NCBI GenBank assembly: GCA_037043455.1
Contig: JAWPHD010000002.1
Location: 992,001 to 1,056,000, forward strand
Direction: 5' to 3'
DNA length: 64,000 bases
DNA from: Cyrtodaria siliqua
Lineage: Eukaryota > Mollusca > Bivalvia > Adapedonta > Hiatellidae
The notes under the pieces are model-generated. The model had not been told where the DNA came from. It did not search any database and saw nothing but the letters and a program-made list of their open reading frames with translations. Shown in pieces: positions 1 to 10,827 of the stretch. The position numbers and the translations under genes were made by a program. Positions within the stretch are counted from its first letter, which is position 1. Each line of letters starts with the position of its first letter.

Positions 1-682
1 TATACCACGGGTTGGAATTTCCCTCAACCAGATACCCATGATTGATTCTTTTTCATGTGTATCATTTACAGTCTGAGCACTGACGTTGCCAACTACTAAC
101 GTTTTGCATGTTCAGTGCTTTTCTTCTATATTTTGGGAACATAACCCATACCCTCAAAATTGGGAATTTTAGTGCGGTTTTTCATAAAATTGGGGAACAA
201 AACAGCCAAACATTTATTTCATAATTGTATCTGTACAACAAGATCAACAGAGGCATTTAAAAGCATTTATATTCAATACTTGCTACTTTTCAGTGTTTTC
301 TTTCTTTTTCTTCTTTCAATTAGGAATTTCTTCTCTAAATTGGGGGAAAAAAAGATATGTTTTGTCATTGGGAATATGACCCAATAACGGCTATAAACAC
401 AGCCAAAAAAAAGCCCTGATGTTTACTTACACAATGACAGTTATCAGCGCGCGACTTTTATCTTCCCCCATGTGTAAGATCTAGGTTTTCCATCACCCGT
501 GTAAAACTTTGATAACCTTATCCAGTATGCAAGAAAAATGACTGTAGTAATCACTTCCAAGACCTTACTTAGTGTTCCTTTTTGGCTGTTTTGGGGGAAA
601 ATTCAGCTCCTTTCAATGCCATCAAGTATGTTTTTTTTTCCACAGTTGGAAAGAAAAAAATCCTATTTGAAAAAAAAAAGAA
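1..682. other. A/T-rich non-coding stretch, nothing recognised
   Basis: No convincing gene, exon or element end was found. The stretch has T- and A-rich runs and a recurring TTGGGGGAAA-like motif near 338 and 590. Open frames here are short and have no family resemblance. It is best read as part of the very long first intron of the minus-strand GSK3B gene. Confidence 0.5.
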
Positions 683-935
683 ACAAGAAATATCACTGTG
701 ACAAATGCCCACAAAGTGGTTTGTGATATGTAATAATGTATTTTTATGCACACAGATCAAAATGTGACATCATAAGTTTGAACCATGTTTATAAATATTT
801 ATGGGCATAATGAAAAAATGGAAAGTAACCGATGACGAAGTCATACACCGAACACAACCAATATGACTTCATTCAAATACAGGGTCATAAGGCATCTTCT
901 GACCTGTAAGTGTGACCTTTACCTTAAAGCTACAG

Positions 936-2665
936 CAGGGGTCTGGAAATATTTTGAAAATCCACTTGCCCAGGGCAAGTAGATTTTCAAAATCCACTTG
1001 CCCTGCCCAAAATGTCACTTGCCCTGATTTCAAAAGTCACTTGCCCCACAATTAAGCTACGTCGAGACCGCACGCTAAGTTAAATCCTTTTCTCTCACTG
1101 TTTTTTTTGTCATATTTTTTTACATAATTTTATTGTAAAATTAATGACTTAAATTATGAAGGATCAGAGCTACAGGTTGTTACCATTATGCACATATCAG
1201 TGTTTTACTCCACCGGTGGGAGAGGGGGAGTGGGGTGTCAGTGGGGATACCCCGAGGATATAACATCGCTGATGAACCTGGTACCAAATTGGTAGACTCT
1301 AATGCCTATGGAATAAGATGTACAAGATGCTTGTTCCTAGTGCAGTAATTACAAAAGGGCAGGCAGATAACAAACAAAAAAAGATACATTAGGTCGTACA
1401 AAACTTTTTTCTACTTTTACTTTTGTTATAGACTACACCAGATAAAAAGAATGATGCATTAGGTCAAACAGAACTTTTTTCCTACTTTCACTTTCGTTAT
1501 ATAATTCATGTAGATAATTCTTAAGTGTTTGAAATTATTAGCACGGTTTATGCCTAAATCTGACTGATACTGTAGTTGTTTTTCTGCTAATATCTTTTGA
1601 GATGCCAAATAATTATCGAAATTAGCCAAGGTCGAAGCACATCTTGGATACAATGGCAAACTTGACATGCTTGATCAAAACAAAAACACGCCATTCCGTC
1701 ATTGATCTCGGATTCATTCAAAACAAACATGGCATTTTGAAATAAAAACAGATGCACACCTATTCATTACGACATGCGTCGATAGTCTCTTTGCCCATCA
1801 AACAACGCCGTCAAATTGCCACAATCGTTTAATTGCCCTACTTGTTTACAAATTGGTTTGATTGAATCGCCATTGTTTCACTTCACCACGTGGTAGTGAA
1901 CGGGAGTTGTTTCATTGGCTGATAAAAATACATCGGTTATTTGATTGGATAATATGGATACAGTACTAGGTCAAGTGTTGCGTTCATGATTTTTAATTAC
2001 TGAACAGAATATTACCTACGACACACCGACCGACATACAAAGCGACAACACCATCTCAATAACTGATTTACACACTGATGTGTATTTCACACTAATCTGG
2101 CGCGTGACTTACTTCCTGCATAGAGGGGCTCGTTATGGGGGTATATTTCACACGGTATACGCATTCTAAAAACCGCTTGTCTTCAACTGAAGATTGCACC
2201 CCAAGCGTTCCTCGGCCAATCAAATTTTGATAAACTGTCAAGTGGGAGGGATTAAACAATAAAGAACAACACGGGTCAGCTTTAACAGGTCAGTTTTATG
2301 ACACTGATCAGTAATTGCTCGCGGCGAAAGCGACGGGTGGTTAATTACTACGAAATTATCAGCAAACTTCACAGTCCAGGCAAATTTTCCCTTGATTTTT
2401 ATCTAATAATGAAACGTCCATCGGGCAAGTGACGGACAACCAGATTTACGAAGGTCACCTGCCCGCACCCAAAACCCACTTGCCCGGGGCGTCGGGCAAC
2501 CATATTTCCGGAGCCCTGCAGTCCAGGCAAATTTTCCCTTGATTTTTATCTAATAATGAAACGTCCATCGGGCAAGTGACGGACAACCAGATTTACGAAG
2601 GTCACCTGCCCGCACCCAAAACCCACTTGCCCGGGGCGTCGGGCAACCATATTTCCGGAGCCCTG
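936..2665. mobile_element. hAT-like non-autonomous DNA transposon, 5-bp target duplication TACAG
   Basis: The ends are inverted copies: CAGGGGTCTGGAAATAT at the left and, read in reverse complement, CAGGGCTCCGGAAATAT at the right. TACAG flanks both sides (931-935 and 2666-2670), and the joined flanks match intact paralogous repeat units, so the boundaries are well supported. Just inside each end are repeated CCACTTGCCC and GGGCAAGTG motifs. No transposase frame is present. CAGGG termini and a 5-bp duplication fit the minority of hAT-like elements with 5-bp duplications; the superfamily call is inference. An inverted relative of the left end lies at about 9440-9553. Confidence 0.8.
2372..2665 (+). 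repeat. 147-bp direct tandem duplication at a transposon end
   Basis: 2372-2518 and 2519-2665 are two head-to-tail, almost identical copies. Each begins CAGTCCAGGCAAATTTTCCC and ends in the terminal CCGGAGCCCTG. The duplication includes the element's right terminus, so the element has two potential right ends. It probably arose after or during insertion. Confidence 0.9.
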
Positions 2666-3010
2666 TACAGACCTGGGTTTTGTGCAAGACACAGTCATCA
2701 TCTTGTGCTGGTGAACTTTTCTGCCAGGTTATATAAAAATCCCTCAACGGATGACTAAGTTACGACACGACTTACATGACTTCAAATACAGAGACATATG
2801 AATTCTTCTGACCTCTAAGTGTGACCTTGATCTTGAAGCTACTGACCTGGATTTTGCTCGCGACAGTCTTGTTGTGGTGAACACTTCTGCCAAGTTATTT
2901 GAAAATCCCTCAATCAATGTCAGAATTATTTAAGGGACATATAAAAATGTTTTTGACCTTTGACCTCTAAGTGTGACCTTTACCATAAAGCTATGGACCT
3001 AGGACACTTT

Positions 3011-4569
3011 TAAGATTCAGACCATACATCCTTTGTAAAAATGTCACACATTCAATTGCCTAGCCCCGACCAAAACCATCCATGTGAAGACGGGTTGTCA
3101 ATGACTGTAATTACCAGCTTAAGGTGCAAAGCAAAAACAAAAGGAAATGTTATAATAAAAAAAAAACGGCAACACAATGTCATGTCAAATTAACATGAAA
3201 ATGCCCTTGGGCCAGACACACTGACAGCTCTAATTATGAACAGCAATATTTGTGTGTTCAGACATGTTCAATACAAAGTACAATACATGCAAGTGCTAGA
3301 CTCCAGACACATGAAAGATATCTGAATGGGTGCAACTCTTTCTGATTAACATCACCAACATTTGGTGTATCTTCTGCATGGTTTCTTTCCCCCAGAAAAT
3401 TGTGAAGGCATGTAGTTTTGATATTAAATTTCATGAACTGGACTTGAAATTTACTCCTTGTTAAACTGAAATTCTACTCGTCAGGGGCCACTTCCCGTCA
3501 CTTTTGTAAACATAAACTAATTATTCAGACAAATCTATGTATCCTGACAATTTTTACTCTATTTTCTATTAGGTTACCTCTTCCTGGAAATTTGATACCA
3601 AAGAATTTTGTTTTATATAAATTATCAAAGTGGCACGTGACCTTTTTATAAATAAGACTAAAACTGAGAAATCATTTTGTTTACAAGCCCAGTTTCCGTC
3701 ATGTATTTTATCGAGTGATAGATTCAACTAGGTCAAATACAGTAAACTTTTATGAATTAGAAACTTGTATGCAAGTCTATTCAACAATTTCATTGTAAAA
3801 ATGGTATGTTTGCATTGTTCCATCAGTCACCTCGATCGTTATAACAATGCGCCTGGTAACGTCAATGTAAAATGTTCAACGACGCGTTTACACTGTAAAA
3901 ATGGGTTACTCTGTGTAAATCGAACAGATACAGGTTGTACGACTTGCTTCTCTTTGGTTAACTATATAATCACGGTAGAGTGATAAAAATATGACGTCAT
4001 TACAATGTTGTTGTTTTTTTAATAGTTTATTATGCTGCAGTATGCGCCCGCATACGCCATATTAGGAAGTAAACACATTTTTCGGAGAAATCCCTTTCTT
4101 TTTGTACCGCTTATTTACTGTTTCCAATCTTTAGTTATAAACGTCTGACAATAAGTGACATCGTGTAAGTAATTTGCAGTGTAAAAACGTTTTTTAAATG
4201 AGAATGGCGAACTGGGCTTGGACGGAAACTGGCCTCTAATGAGTACAGTGGAAAATAATAAACTTAAGCCTAGTTCTGGAGCAAATTGTAATTGATAAAT
4301 TCTTTTAAATAGCCTCAGATGGCTGTAATATTGACAAATAATGTTGTTTGGCCTTCCGTAGTCAGGAAGGCATGTTGCATGTGACATGCCTTATGGCCCT
4401 GGGGGAAACACTTGGCCATTTTATTTCTGGGAAACAGATCAAAATGCAAAAAAAAGTCAATGTTGGAAGCCCTGTGTTGTCAACTTGACTCAGTTCTGAG
4501 TTTAGATAATTCCTGACCTGCAATGATCATACTCATCAGATTCAAAATGAACTAGAGCTGTCGCCTGTT
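3011..4569. other. Non-coding stretch, no feature recognised
   Basis: I see no exon, RNA gene or clear element boundary. A TGACGTCA palindrome (CRE-like) occurs near 3992. Similar words AGTTTCCGTC (about 3693) and GACGGAAACTGG (about 4222) face each other and could be remnants of an inverted-repeat element, but I cannot define its ends. The open frames here have no recognisable content. Confidence 0.4.
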
Positions 4570-4945
4570 ACAGGGCTTTTTTTTCTAAGAATTGCAAAGA
4601 CTCTCTAGCATAGTCATTTTGTGAAAAACAAGCGCATCAAGAATTGCAGGGCAATCCATAGTCCCCCACTGGCCCAGACAAACATTTTCCAGACATTTTC
4701 TATGATGGAGGTCAAAGGTCAAGGTCACAATGATCTTATTTTGGTACGCGACACATCGCTATCCTAAGATGTATTCACATACCAAGTTTGGTATCTCTAA
4801 GTGTTAACACATAGTATTTAAAATACAGTCCGGACAAGCATTTTCTATGACAGAGGTCAGTGCCCTTATTTTGGTACGCGACACACCGCTATTCCAAGAT
4901 GTATCCACATCCCGAGTTTGGTATCTCTAAGTCTTATAGTATTGA

Positions 4946-7039
4946 ACAAGAGGGCCATGATGGCCCTATATCGCTCACCTAAGTTAATTTGAACCAATAC
5001 AAGAGGGCCAGGGCCAAGATGGCCCTAAAGCGATCACCTGAGTACTGGCACATTATCGAACTTCTTCGAAATCTTATGTCATATACAATCTGTGCAAGTT
5101 TGGTTAAGGTTGTTCAAGAAATGTGGGCCCTGTTGTGTATAACAACATTGAAATAGACAGTTTAAGACACTGACAAAGTTTGGTAAAGATCAAATATAAA
5201 ATGAAGGTGCTAGAGAGTAACACCTTGGGCAGAGCCCAAAGTGACCCCAGGGCTACATGTAATATATGAGAGCTGTGTGCTTTGTGGTTTTAGAGAAGAT
5301 TTTTTTAAGTTTTTCCTCATACAAGTCTATGTAAAACGTGACCACTGGGGCGGGGCCAAATGTGAACCCAGGGTCACCTTTTGAACAAACTTGGTAAAGG
5401 ACCATAAGAGTATAGTAAATGCAAAATATTAAACCTCTGGCTCTTGTAGTTCCATAGAAGAAGACTTTAATGTGTTTCCTATATAAGTCTATGTAAAACT
5501 GTGACCCACGGAGTTTGTGTCAAATTTTACCCCAGGGTCATCAATTGAACAAACTTGGTAGAGGACCATAATCTAATAGTGAATGCAAAATATTAAACCT
5601 CTGGCTCTTGCAGTTTCAGAGAAGATTGTTTTTTCCTATATATATAAGTTTATATAAAACTGTGAGACCCGGGGCGAGGCCAAGTTTGACCCCAGGGTCA
5701 CCATTTGAACAAACTTGGTAGAGGACCATAAGCTTATAGCAAATGCAAAATATTAAACCTCTGGCTCTTGCAGTTCCAGAGAAGAAGATTTTTTTCAGTT
5801 TTTCCCTATTCAAGCCTATGTAAAACTGTGAACCCCTGGGTGGGGACAAATGTGACCCCAGGGTCTCATTTGAACAAAATTGGTAGAGGACTATGAGCTT
5901 ATAGCAAAAGCAAAATATTAAACACTTGGCTCTTGCAGTTTCAGAGAAGAAGATTTTTTAAGTTTTTCCCTATACATATCTATGTAAAACTGTGACCCCA
6001 GCGGCGGGGAAAAATTTGACCCCAGGGTCACCATTTGAACAAACTTGGTAGAGGACCATAAGCTTATAGCAATTGCAAAATATTAAACCTCTGGCTCTTG
6101 CAGTTTCAGAGAAGAAGATTTGTTTATGTTTTTCCCAATACAAATCTATGTAAAACTGTGACTCCCGTGGCGGGGTCAAATGTAACCCCAGGGTCACCAT
6201 TTGAACAAACTTGGGAGAGGACCATAAGCTTATAGCAAATGCAAAATATTAAACCTCTGGCTCTTGCAGTTTCAGAGAAGAAGATTTTTTAAGTTTTTCC
6301 CTATACATGTCTATGTAAAACATGTGACCCTTGGGGCGGGGCCAAATGTGACCCCAGGGTCACCATTTGAACAAACTTTGTAAAGGACCATAAGCTTATA
6401 GTAAATGCAATATATCAAACCTCTGGCTCTTGCAGTTTCCGAGAAGAAGATATTTAAAAATAAATCCTATATAAGTCTATGTAAAACTGTGAACCCCAGG
6501 GCGTGGACAAATTTGACCCCAGGGTCACCATTTGAACAAACTTAGTAGAGGACCATAAGCTGATGCTACATGTAATGCATGAGACCTCTGTGCCTTGTGG
6601 TTTCAGAGAAGAAGATTTTTTTAAAGTTTTTTCCTATATGTCTATATGAAAAACATGCAAAATCTCAATATACAAACTTTGGAACCCCGGGGCATAGCCA
6701 TTTTTAACCCCGGGGACTTCATTTGAACAAAATTGATAGTCTAGACATTGGCGATCATTTTAAAAGAAAAACTGTTGAAATCTGTCCAGCGGTTCTTGAG
6801 AAGAAGATTTTTTAAGGTTTCAACCATATATGGTAATGGCGGCCATCTTGGATGTCGCGCTGACCTAATTTTAACAAATCTTAAAGGCATTCATCTAAGG
6901 ATCATCCATGTGAAGTTTGGTCAAAATTGGCCATGCAGTTTCTGAGGAGAAGTCGTTTGAAGCAAAAGTTAACGACGACGGACGACGGACGACGAGTGAT
7001 CCCAATAGCTCACCTTTGAGCCTTCGGCTCAGGTGAGCT
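4946..7039 (+). mobile_element. ACAAGAGGGCC-type interspersed element with terminal stem
   Basis: The element starts ACAAGAGGGCCATGATGGCC at 4946, with a second partial start at 4999. It ends near 7039 with a strong hairpin (AGCTCACC, a GAGCCTTCGGCTC core, GGTGAGCT) followed by A's. The GCTCACCT near the left end pairs with AGGTGAGC at the right end. Host copies without it read AGTATTG plus six A's plus CGG, whereas the flanks here carry two plus six A's, so insertion added two A's. The middle is a 165-bp tandem array. No coding capacity was seen. The superfamily is unknown to me; the 3-prime hairpin is reminiscent of Helitrons, but the A-rich footprint is not. Confidence 0.75.
5230..6660 (+). 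repeat. 165-bp tandem array inside the ACAAGAGGGCC element
   Basis: About eight units carry ATTTGAACAAACTTGGTAGA near 5383, 5552, 5707, 5865, 6033, 6201, 6366 and 6532. Each also contains GACCATAAGCTTATAGC, CCTCTGGCTCTTGCAG, AGAGAAGAAGATTTTTT and TCTATGTAAAACTGTGACCC. Units diverge by scattered substitutions and small indels. It is part of the mobile element, not an independent satellite. Confidence 0.85.
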
Positions 7040-7508
7040 AAAAAACGGTCCGGACAAGCATTTTCTATGAGAGGTCACAGGTCAAGGTCACAATGACCTT
7101 ATTTTGGTACGCGACACACCGCTATCCCAAGATGTATTCACATATCAAGTTTGGTACCTCTTAAGTTTTATAGTATTGAAAATACAGTCCGGACAAGCAT
7201 TTTCGATGACAAAGGTCACAGGTCAAGGTTACCCTATTTTGGTATGCAGCACACCGTTTGGTATCTCTTAAGTGTTATAGTATTGAAAAAACGGTCTGGA
7301 CAAGCATTTTCTATGACAGAGGTCACAGGTCAAGGTCACAGTGACCTTATTTTGGTACGTGACACACCACTATCCCAAGATGTATCCACATACCAAGTTT
7401 GGAAATATGGCCCGGACAAGCATTTCGGAAGGACAGGGTGCTGTACCTATAGTCCCACCCGGGACCAATGGCGGACTAAAAATGGTGATATCTGTCCGAT
7501 TGGTAAAA

Positions 7509-8110
7509 ACAAGAAATGTCAAAGTAAGTGACAAATGCCCCCAAAGTGACCTTTGACCTCTAAGTCATTGAACTTTGAGCCAGAGACCTGGATTTTGTGG
7601 TAGCCACATCGTCTTATTGTGATGAGCACTTGTGCCAAGTAATTTGAAAATCTGTCCAGGAATGCCCGAGTTATTGACCGTACACGCTTTGACCTTTGTG
7701 TGTAAATTTGACCTTGGAGCCACAGATCTGGATTTTGTGTGCGACACACCATGTTATTGTGGTGAGCACTTGTGCCAAGTTATTTAAAAATCTGTCAAGG
7801 AATGCCAGAGTTATTGACCGGACACAATTTGACCTCTAAGTGTGACCTTGACCTTAAGAGCCACGGACCTGGGTTTTGTGCGCGACACATTGTCTTGTTG
7901 TAGTGAGCATTTGTGAAAAGTTATTTGAAAACATGTCCATGAATGTTATTAACCGGACACGAAAGCAGTTTATTTTGAACTTTAACCTCTAAGTGTGACC
8001 TTGAAGCCACGGACCTGGATTTTGTGCGCGACATGTTGTCTTGTTGTGCCAAGTTATTTGAAAATATGTCCATTATTGTCAGAGTTATTGACCGGACACG
8101 ATTGTACACA
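7509..8110 (+). repeat. Second ACAAGAAAT-type repeat with about four degenerate units
   Basis: It begins ACAAGAAATGTC followed by TGACAAATGCCC, as at 683, then repeats TGACCTCTAAGTGTGACC, GGACCTGGATTTTGTG, CGCGACAC and GCCAAGTTATTTGAAAAT at about 150-bp spacing. It ends near 8110, just before a fragment (GGTGTTTTACGTCATTTTC, 8133) that recurs near 20828 and 36520. Confidence 0.7.
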
Positions 8111-9439
8111 CGAACGATTTGTTTTGTTTGTATGGTGTTTTACGTCATTTTCAACACATGTAAGGTTATATATGACAGTTTTACTTACTTTTCATTAATG
8201 TATGCCGATTTAAAAACTTTCCTGGACGGATGAATTGAAACTGTTTGCAAAATGTAATTCAATGTATAAAACCTTAGGGTGGGGTATGACACGCAAAGGC
8301 AATTTTTTTATATAATGATTTCATCAAATATTTTCTTTTATAAACATATCTATGATTATAAATATCCTTCTTTTAATACTTTAGATACCTAGATTTAGAT
8401 CCCTCACCCCCTCCAGCCCAAACACCACGCGGAATCATTGACTCGACTGAGTATGAATGCCATGCCCAAACACTGGAACTTCCTAAATTTTTCCCATAAC
8501 TTCCAAATTTGATATGCAGGAAGTTTAAACTTCCTAAATTTGAACCTTAGTGGAAGCCCTACACTAAACAGAAAAGTCTTAATTTGCAAATTTAATGTGT
8601 CAAAGACAGACCCACGTGACGTCATGTTTTTGTTTAGATAATCTAGCCGAAGATTTATTCGTAACGAAAGTACATTTTCAATTACTCGAATCACTTGATA
8701 ATCAATGTGATTTTAAAAGGTATTTGGTGTATATCATTGATATAGCCTGTAATTAAACTTATATGGAAGTGCATACTACACAAATAAGTTGCATAACTTA
8801 GCGATATGTGCATGTCATGGGTTTTCGCGATTTCAAAACAATCACAGAACCTTTTTCTCAAGTTCTGAATGTTACTGCTACTACTTCTTAAACAATTCTT
8901 GGAAAATCCCTATTCAGGCCTCTTGCTTTAATATAATTACCTTTAGTTCAAATACAAAGGCGTAGGAACGTTACCATGGTTACAGATAGTGGGGGGCCCC
9001 AAGTGAATATTTTTAATATCGTTGTATTGTTTCTTTGCTTGTCACACATTTATTAAATGAACACATTAGCTTCTTTTTTTTCTGTCAACAGGTTAATTGC
9101 ACAAACTGTGACATTAAAAGTTCCATACACTATATGCCAAGCAGTTTTTTTGGATGGTCATCAAAAATAATGGGGTGGTGTGTGTGGTGACTGGTGGGGT
9201 GGGGGAATACAATGAGTTTGTATAGTCACATTCATCATTTTATGATTTAAGTAACACAAATATGTAATAGACACAAAGAAGTAAATGCAACCAGTTGATT
9301 TTTTTATATGAATAAATACAATGCATTAACTAATACACTAAAATACATTCTCCCTTTCTAATCCAATTAAGTATAATGGTCCAAAATATGTGGCGGTCCG
9401 TCCCGTTTAACACGAATAATGGTGCAGCGCCAATTTTCA
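8111..9439. other. Non-coding stretch with small repeat fragments
   Basis: 8133-8180 belongs to a dispersed repeat also present near 20828 and 36520 (GTTTTACGTCATT and AAGGTTATATA words). Around 8475-8550 there is a short internal repeat of ACTTCCTAAATTT. A G-rich patch lies near 8990 and 9170-9205. No exon was recognised; the stretch is intronic to GSK3B. Confidence 0.4.
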
Positions 9440-9553
9440 CGGCAATTAGGTGTTTTTAAATGTGGGACAAGTGACATTATGGGCAGAACAAGTGACTTTT
9501 GAAAATCCACGTGCCCTGGGCAAGTGGATTTTCAAAATATTTTCAGAACCCTG
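9440..9553 (-). mobile_element. Right terminus of a CAGGG/CCACTTGCCC hAT-like element
   Basis: In reverse complement it reads CAGGGTTCTGAAAATATTTT followed by ATCCACTTGCCCAGGGCA, closely matching the left end of the element at 936. I did not find its partner terminus to the left, so it is probably truncated. The 9556-13096 element is inserted directly beside it, with CCTGAT duplicated. Confidence 0.6.
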
Positions 9554-10132
9554 ATCGGGGTTCTCAATAGACGCATACACACGCGCGCATGGAATTTCAA
9601 TTTGACCCATTTCTAACGCATCTAATTTACGACCTGTGCGTTTTTATGACGCGCGTGTATTTGCTTTTAAGCATCAATCCAATACCTATTTTCGATAGTC
9701 CAAACAACAACAATGAGCACGCGCAGCATAAACAGTGATTGACACCTTGCCTGACGACCTTGATCGCCTCTCGACCAATCAAATTCGCTGCTGTCGCAGC
9801 TTGTGTGCCAGAGGCGGAAATAACCCGTCTGTAGATGGTGTCACTGTGTAATCTAATCGCTGCTATTGTGTCGATAATTTAATGATTATCTTTGAAGTTT
9901 ATGATGCTTTGCGCGGCTGGAGACTATTATGACTTGATTGGATTAACTGTTTAATTGATTGCTACCGGCTTCTGATTGATTACCGGTTAATTAGACTGAA
10001 CTGCGATAAAACAGAAGCTAGCGGTCAAACGTGTGAACAGGTAAAATCGCCAAAAATAAAATTGACACTGTTTGTGTTTTTGTTTGTTTACTTGTGTTGT
10101 TGTTCGTAATTTTTTTTATACGCACGTTTTAA

Positions 10133-10644
10133 AGGGACACTGTCCTAAGTAAGCAGATATTGAGCATATCCAAATAACTGGTTGACTTTTATTCAGTGAA
10201 ATGTATACATGAAAACATGAGGATAGACCCTAAGAAGTATGTAGGAATACATTCGTGAGTTTGAAAAAAACCCAACTTTTAATTATTATATGTAAATAAA
10301 GTGGGACCCACAATATTTACCTTTTCTGCGATCACGTGACTTCCATTAGCGCATTAGGTTTTGTCCACAGTATGTATTGCGACATATGTATAGCCCGCTT
10401 AGCTCAGACGGGAGCGTTGTCGACCACTTTACGCTCACGCACACTATTATTACGGCGAGTGTAATTTTAGTTTGGGCTGCGAGTTCAAACGCACAAAGCG
10501 GATTTACTTTTTTTTGTACCGCGATTGAATTCCGTTAAACAATCTTGCTTTTAGTAAGTAAATATTCAATAATGTTTAGTGTGTAATGTTTGAGAACATA
10601 ATTATTGTGTGTTTTATATGCTAAAAGTTACGGACAGTGTCCCT
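10133..10644. mobile_element. TTAA-flanked MITE, TIR AGGGACACTGTCC
   Basis: AGGGACACTGTCC at the left and GGACAGTGTCCCT at the right are perfect inverted repeats flanked by TTAA (10129-10132 and 10645-10648). The paralogous element B has a single TTAA here (ACGTTTTAAAGAA near 18290), a clean empty site. TTAA target choice fits Kolobok or piggyBac-type transposition. Relatives start near 36782 and at 38407. Confidence 0.88.
10393..10506 (+). tRNA. tRNA-like pseudogene or SINE-head sequence inside the TTAA MITE
   Basis: GCCCGCTTAGCTCAGACGGG resembles a tRNA 5-prime half with a D stem GCTC/GAGC and an A-box. About 70 nt later GCTGCGAGTTCAAACGC looks like a T arm and B-box, and AAAGCGG could close the acceptor stem. 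The spacing is longer than in a canonical tRNA, so a functional tRNA is unlikely. It could be a tRNA-derived sequence carried as cargo. Confidence that it derives from a tRNA is moderate. Confidence 0.45.
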
Positions 10645-10827
10645 TTAAAGAAAAAAGAAATATAATTTTAATGAGGATAATTTATAAATCGGCGAAATGA
10701 ACATAAAAATAGCGTTTTTTAACCAGGGCTATCATTCAGTCAAAACTTACTGGACATTACGCAATGTGATATTTTGTGATTACGGACTTTTTTTGTGCTC
10801 TCTAGTAACGGACTTTATTAATTCATG

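Larger units (their letters stand above)
683..3010 (+). repeat. ACAAGAAAT-type interspersed repeat, split by a transposon
   Basis: The repeat starts with ACAAGAAAT and a TGACAAATGCCC motif and continues as degenerate units of roughly 150-180 bp built on GTGACCTTGACCTTAAAGC, ACCTGGATTTTGTG and GCCAAGTTATTTGAAAAT. A second copy lies at 7509-8110 with the same start. The element at 936-2665 is inserted in its first unit. Removing that element restores ACCTTAAAGCTACAG joined to ACCTGGGTTTTGTG, which matches the intact paralogous units near 7575 and 7712. Confidence 0.7.
4570..7440 (+). repeat. Tandem repeat family with GGTCACAGGTCAAGGTCAC units, split at 4946-7039
   Basis: Units of about 130-150 bp recur at 4690, 4830, 7045, 7190 and 7300. 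Each contains CATTTTCTATGACAGAGGTC, TATTTTGGTACGCGACACACC, CAAGATGTATTCACATACC and TAGTATTGAAAA. The block is interrupted by the ACAAGAGGGCC element. A continuous paralogue (AGTATTGAAAAAACGGTC near 7280) shows the pre-insertion state. Confidence 0.8.

Noticed and set aside
4115..4387. 90-codon minus-strand frame
   Set aside because: No recognisable domain, no splice context and composition like surrounding non-coding DNA.
8404..8694. 96-codon minus-strand frame
   Set aside because: Overlaps short internal repeats (ACTTCCTAAATTT), has no domain and no splice sites; chance frame.
10393..10506. Functional tRNA gene
   Set aside because: A- and B-box-like motifs are present but spacing is too long and there is no convincing anticodon arm; kept only as tRNA-like.
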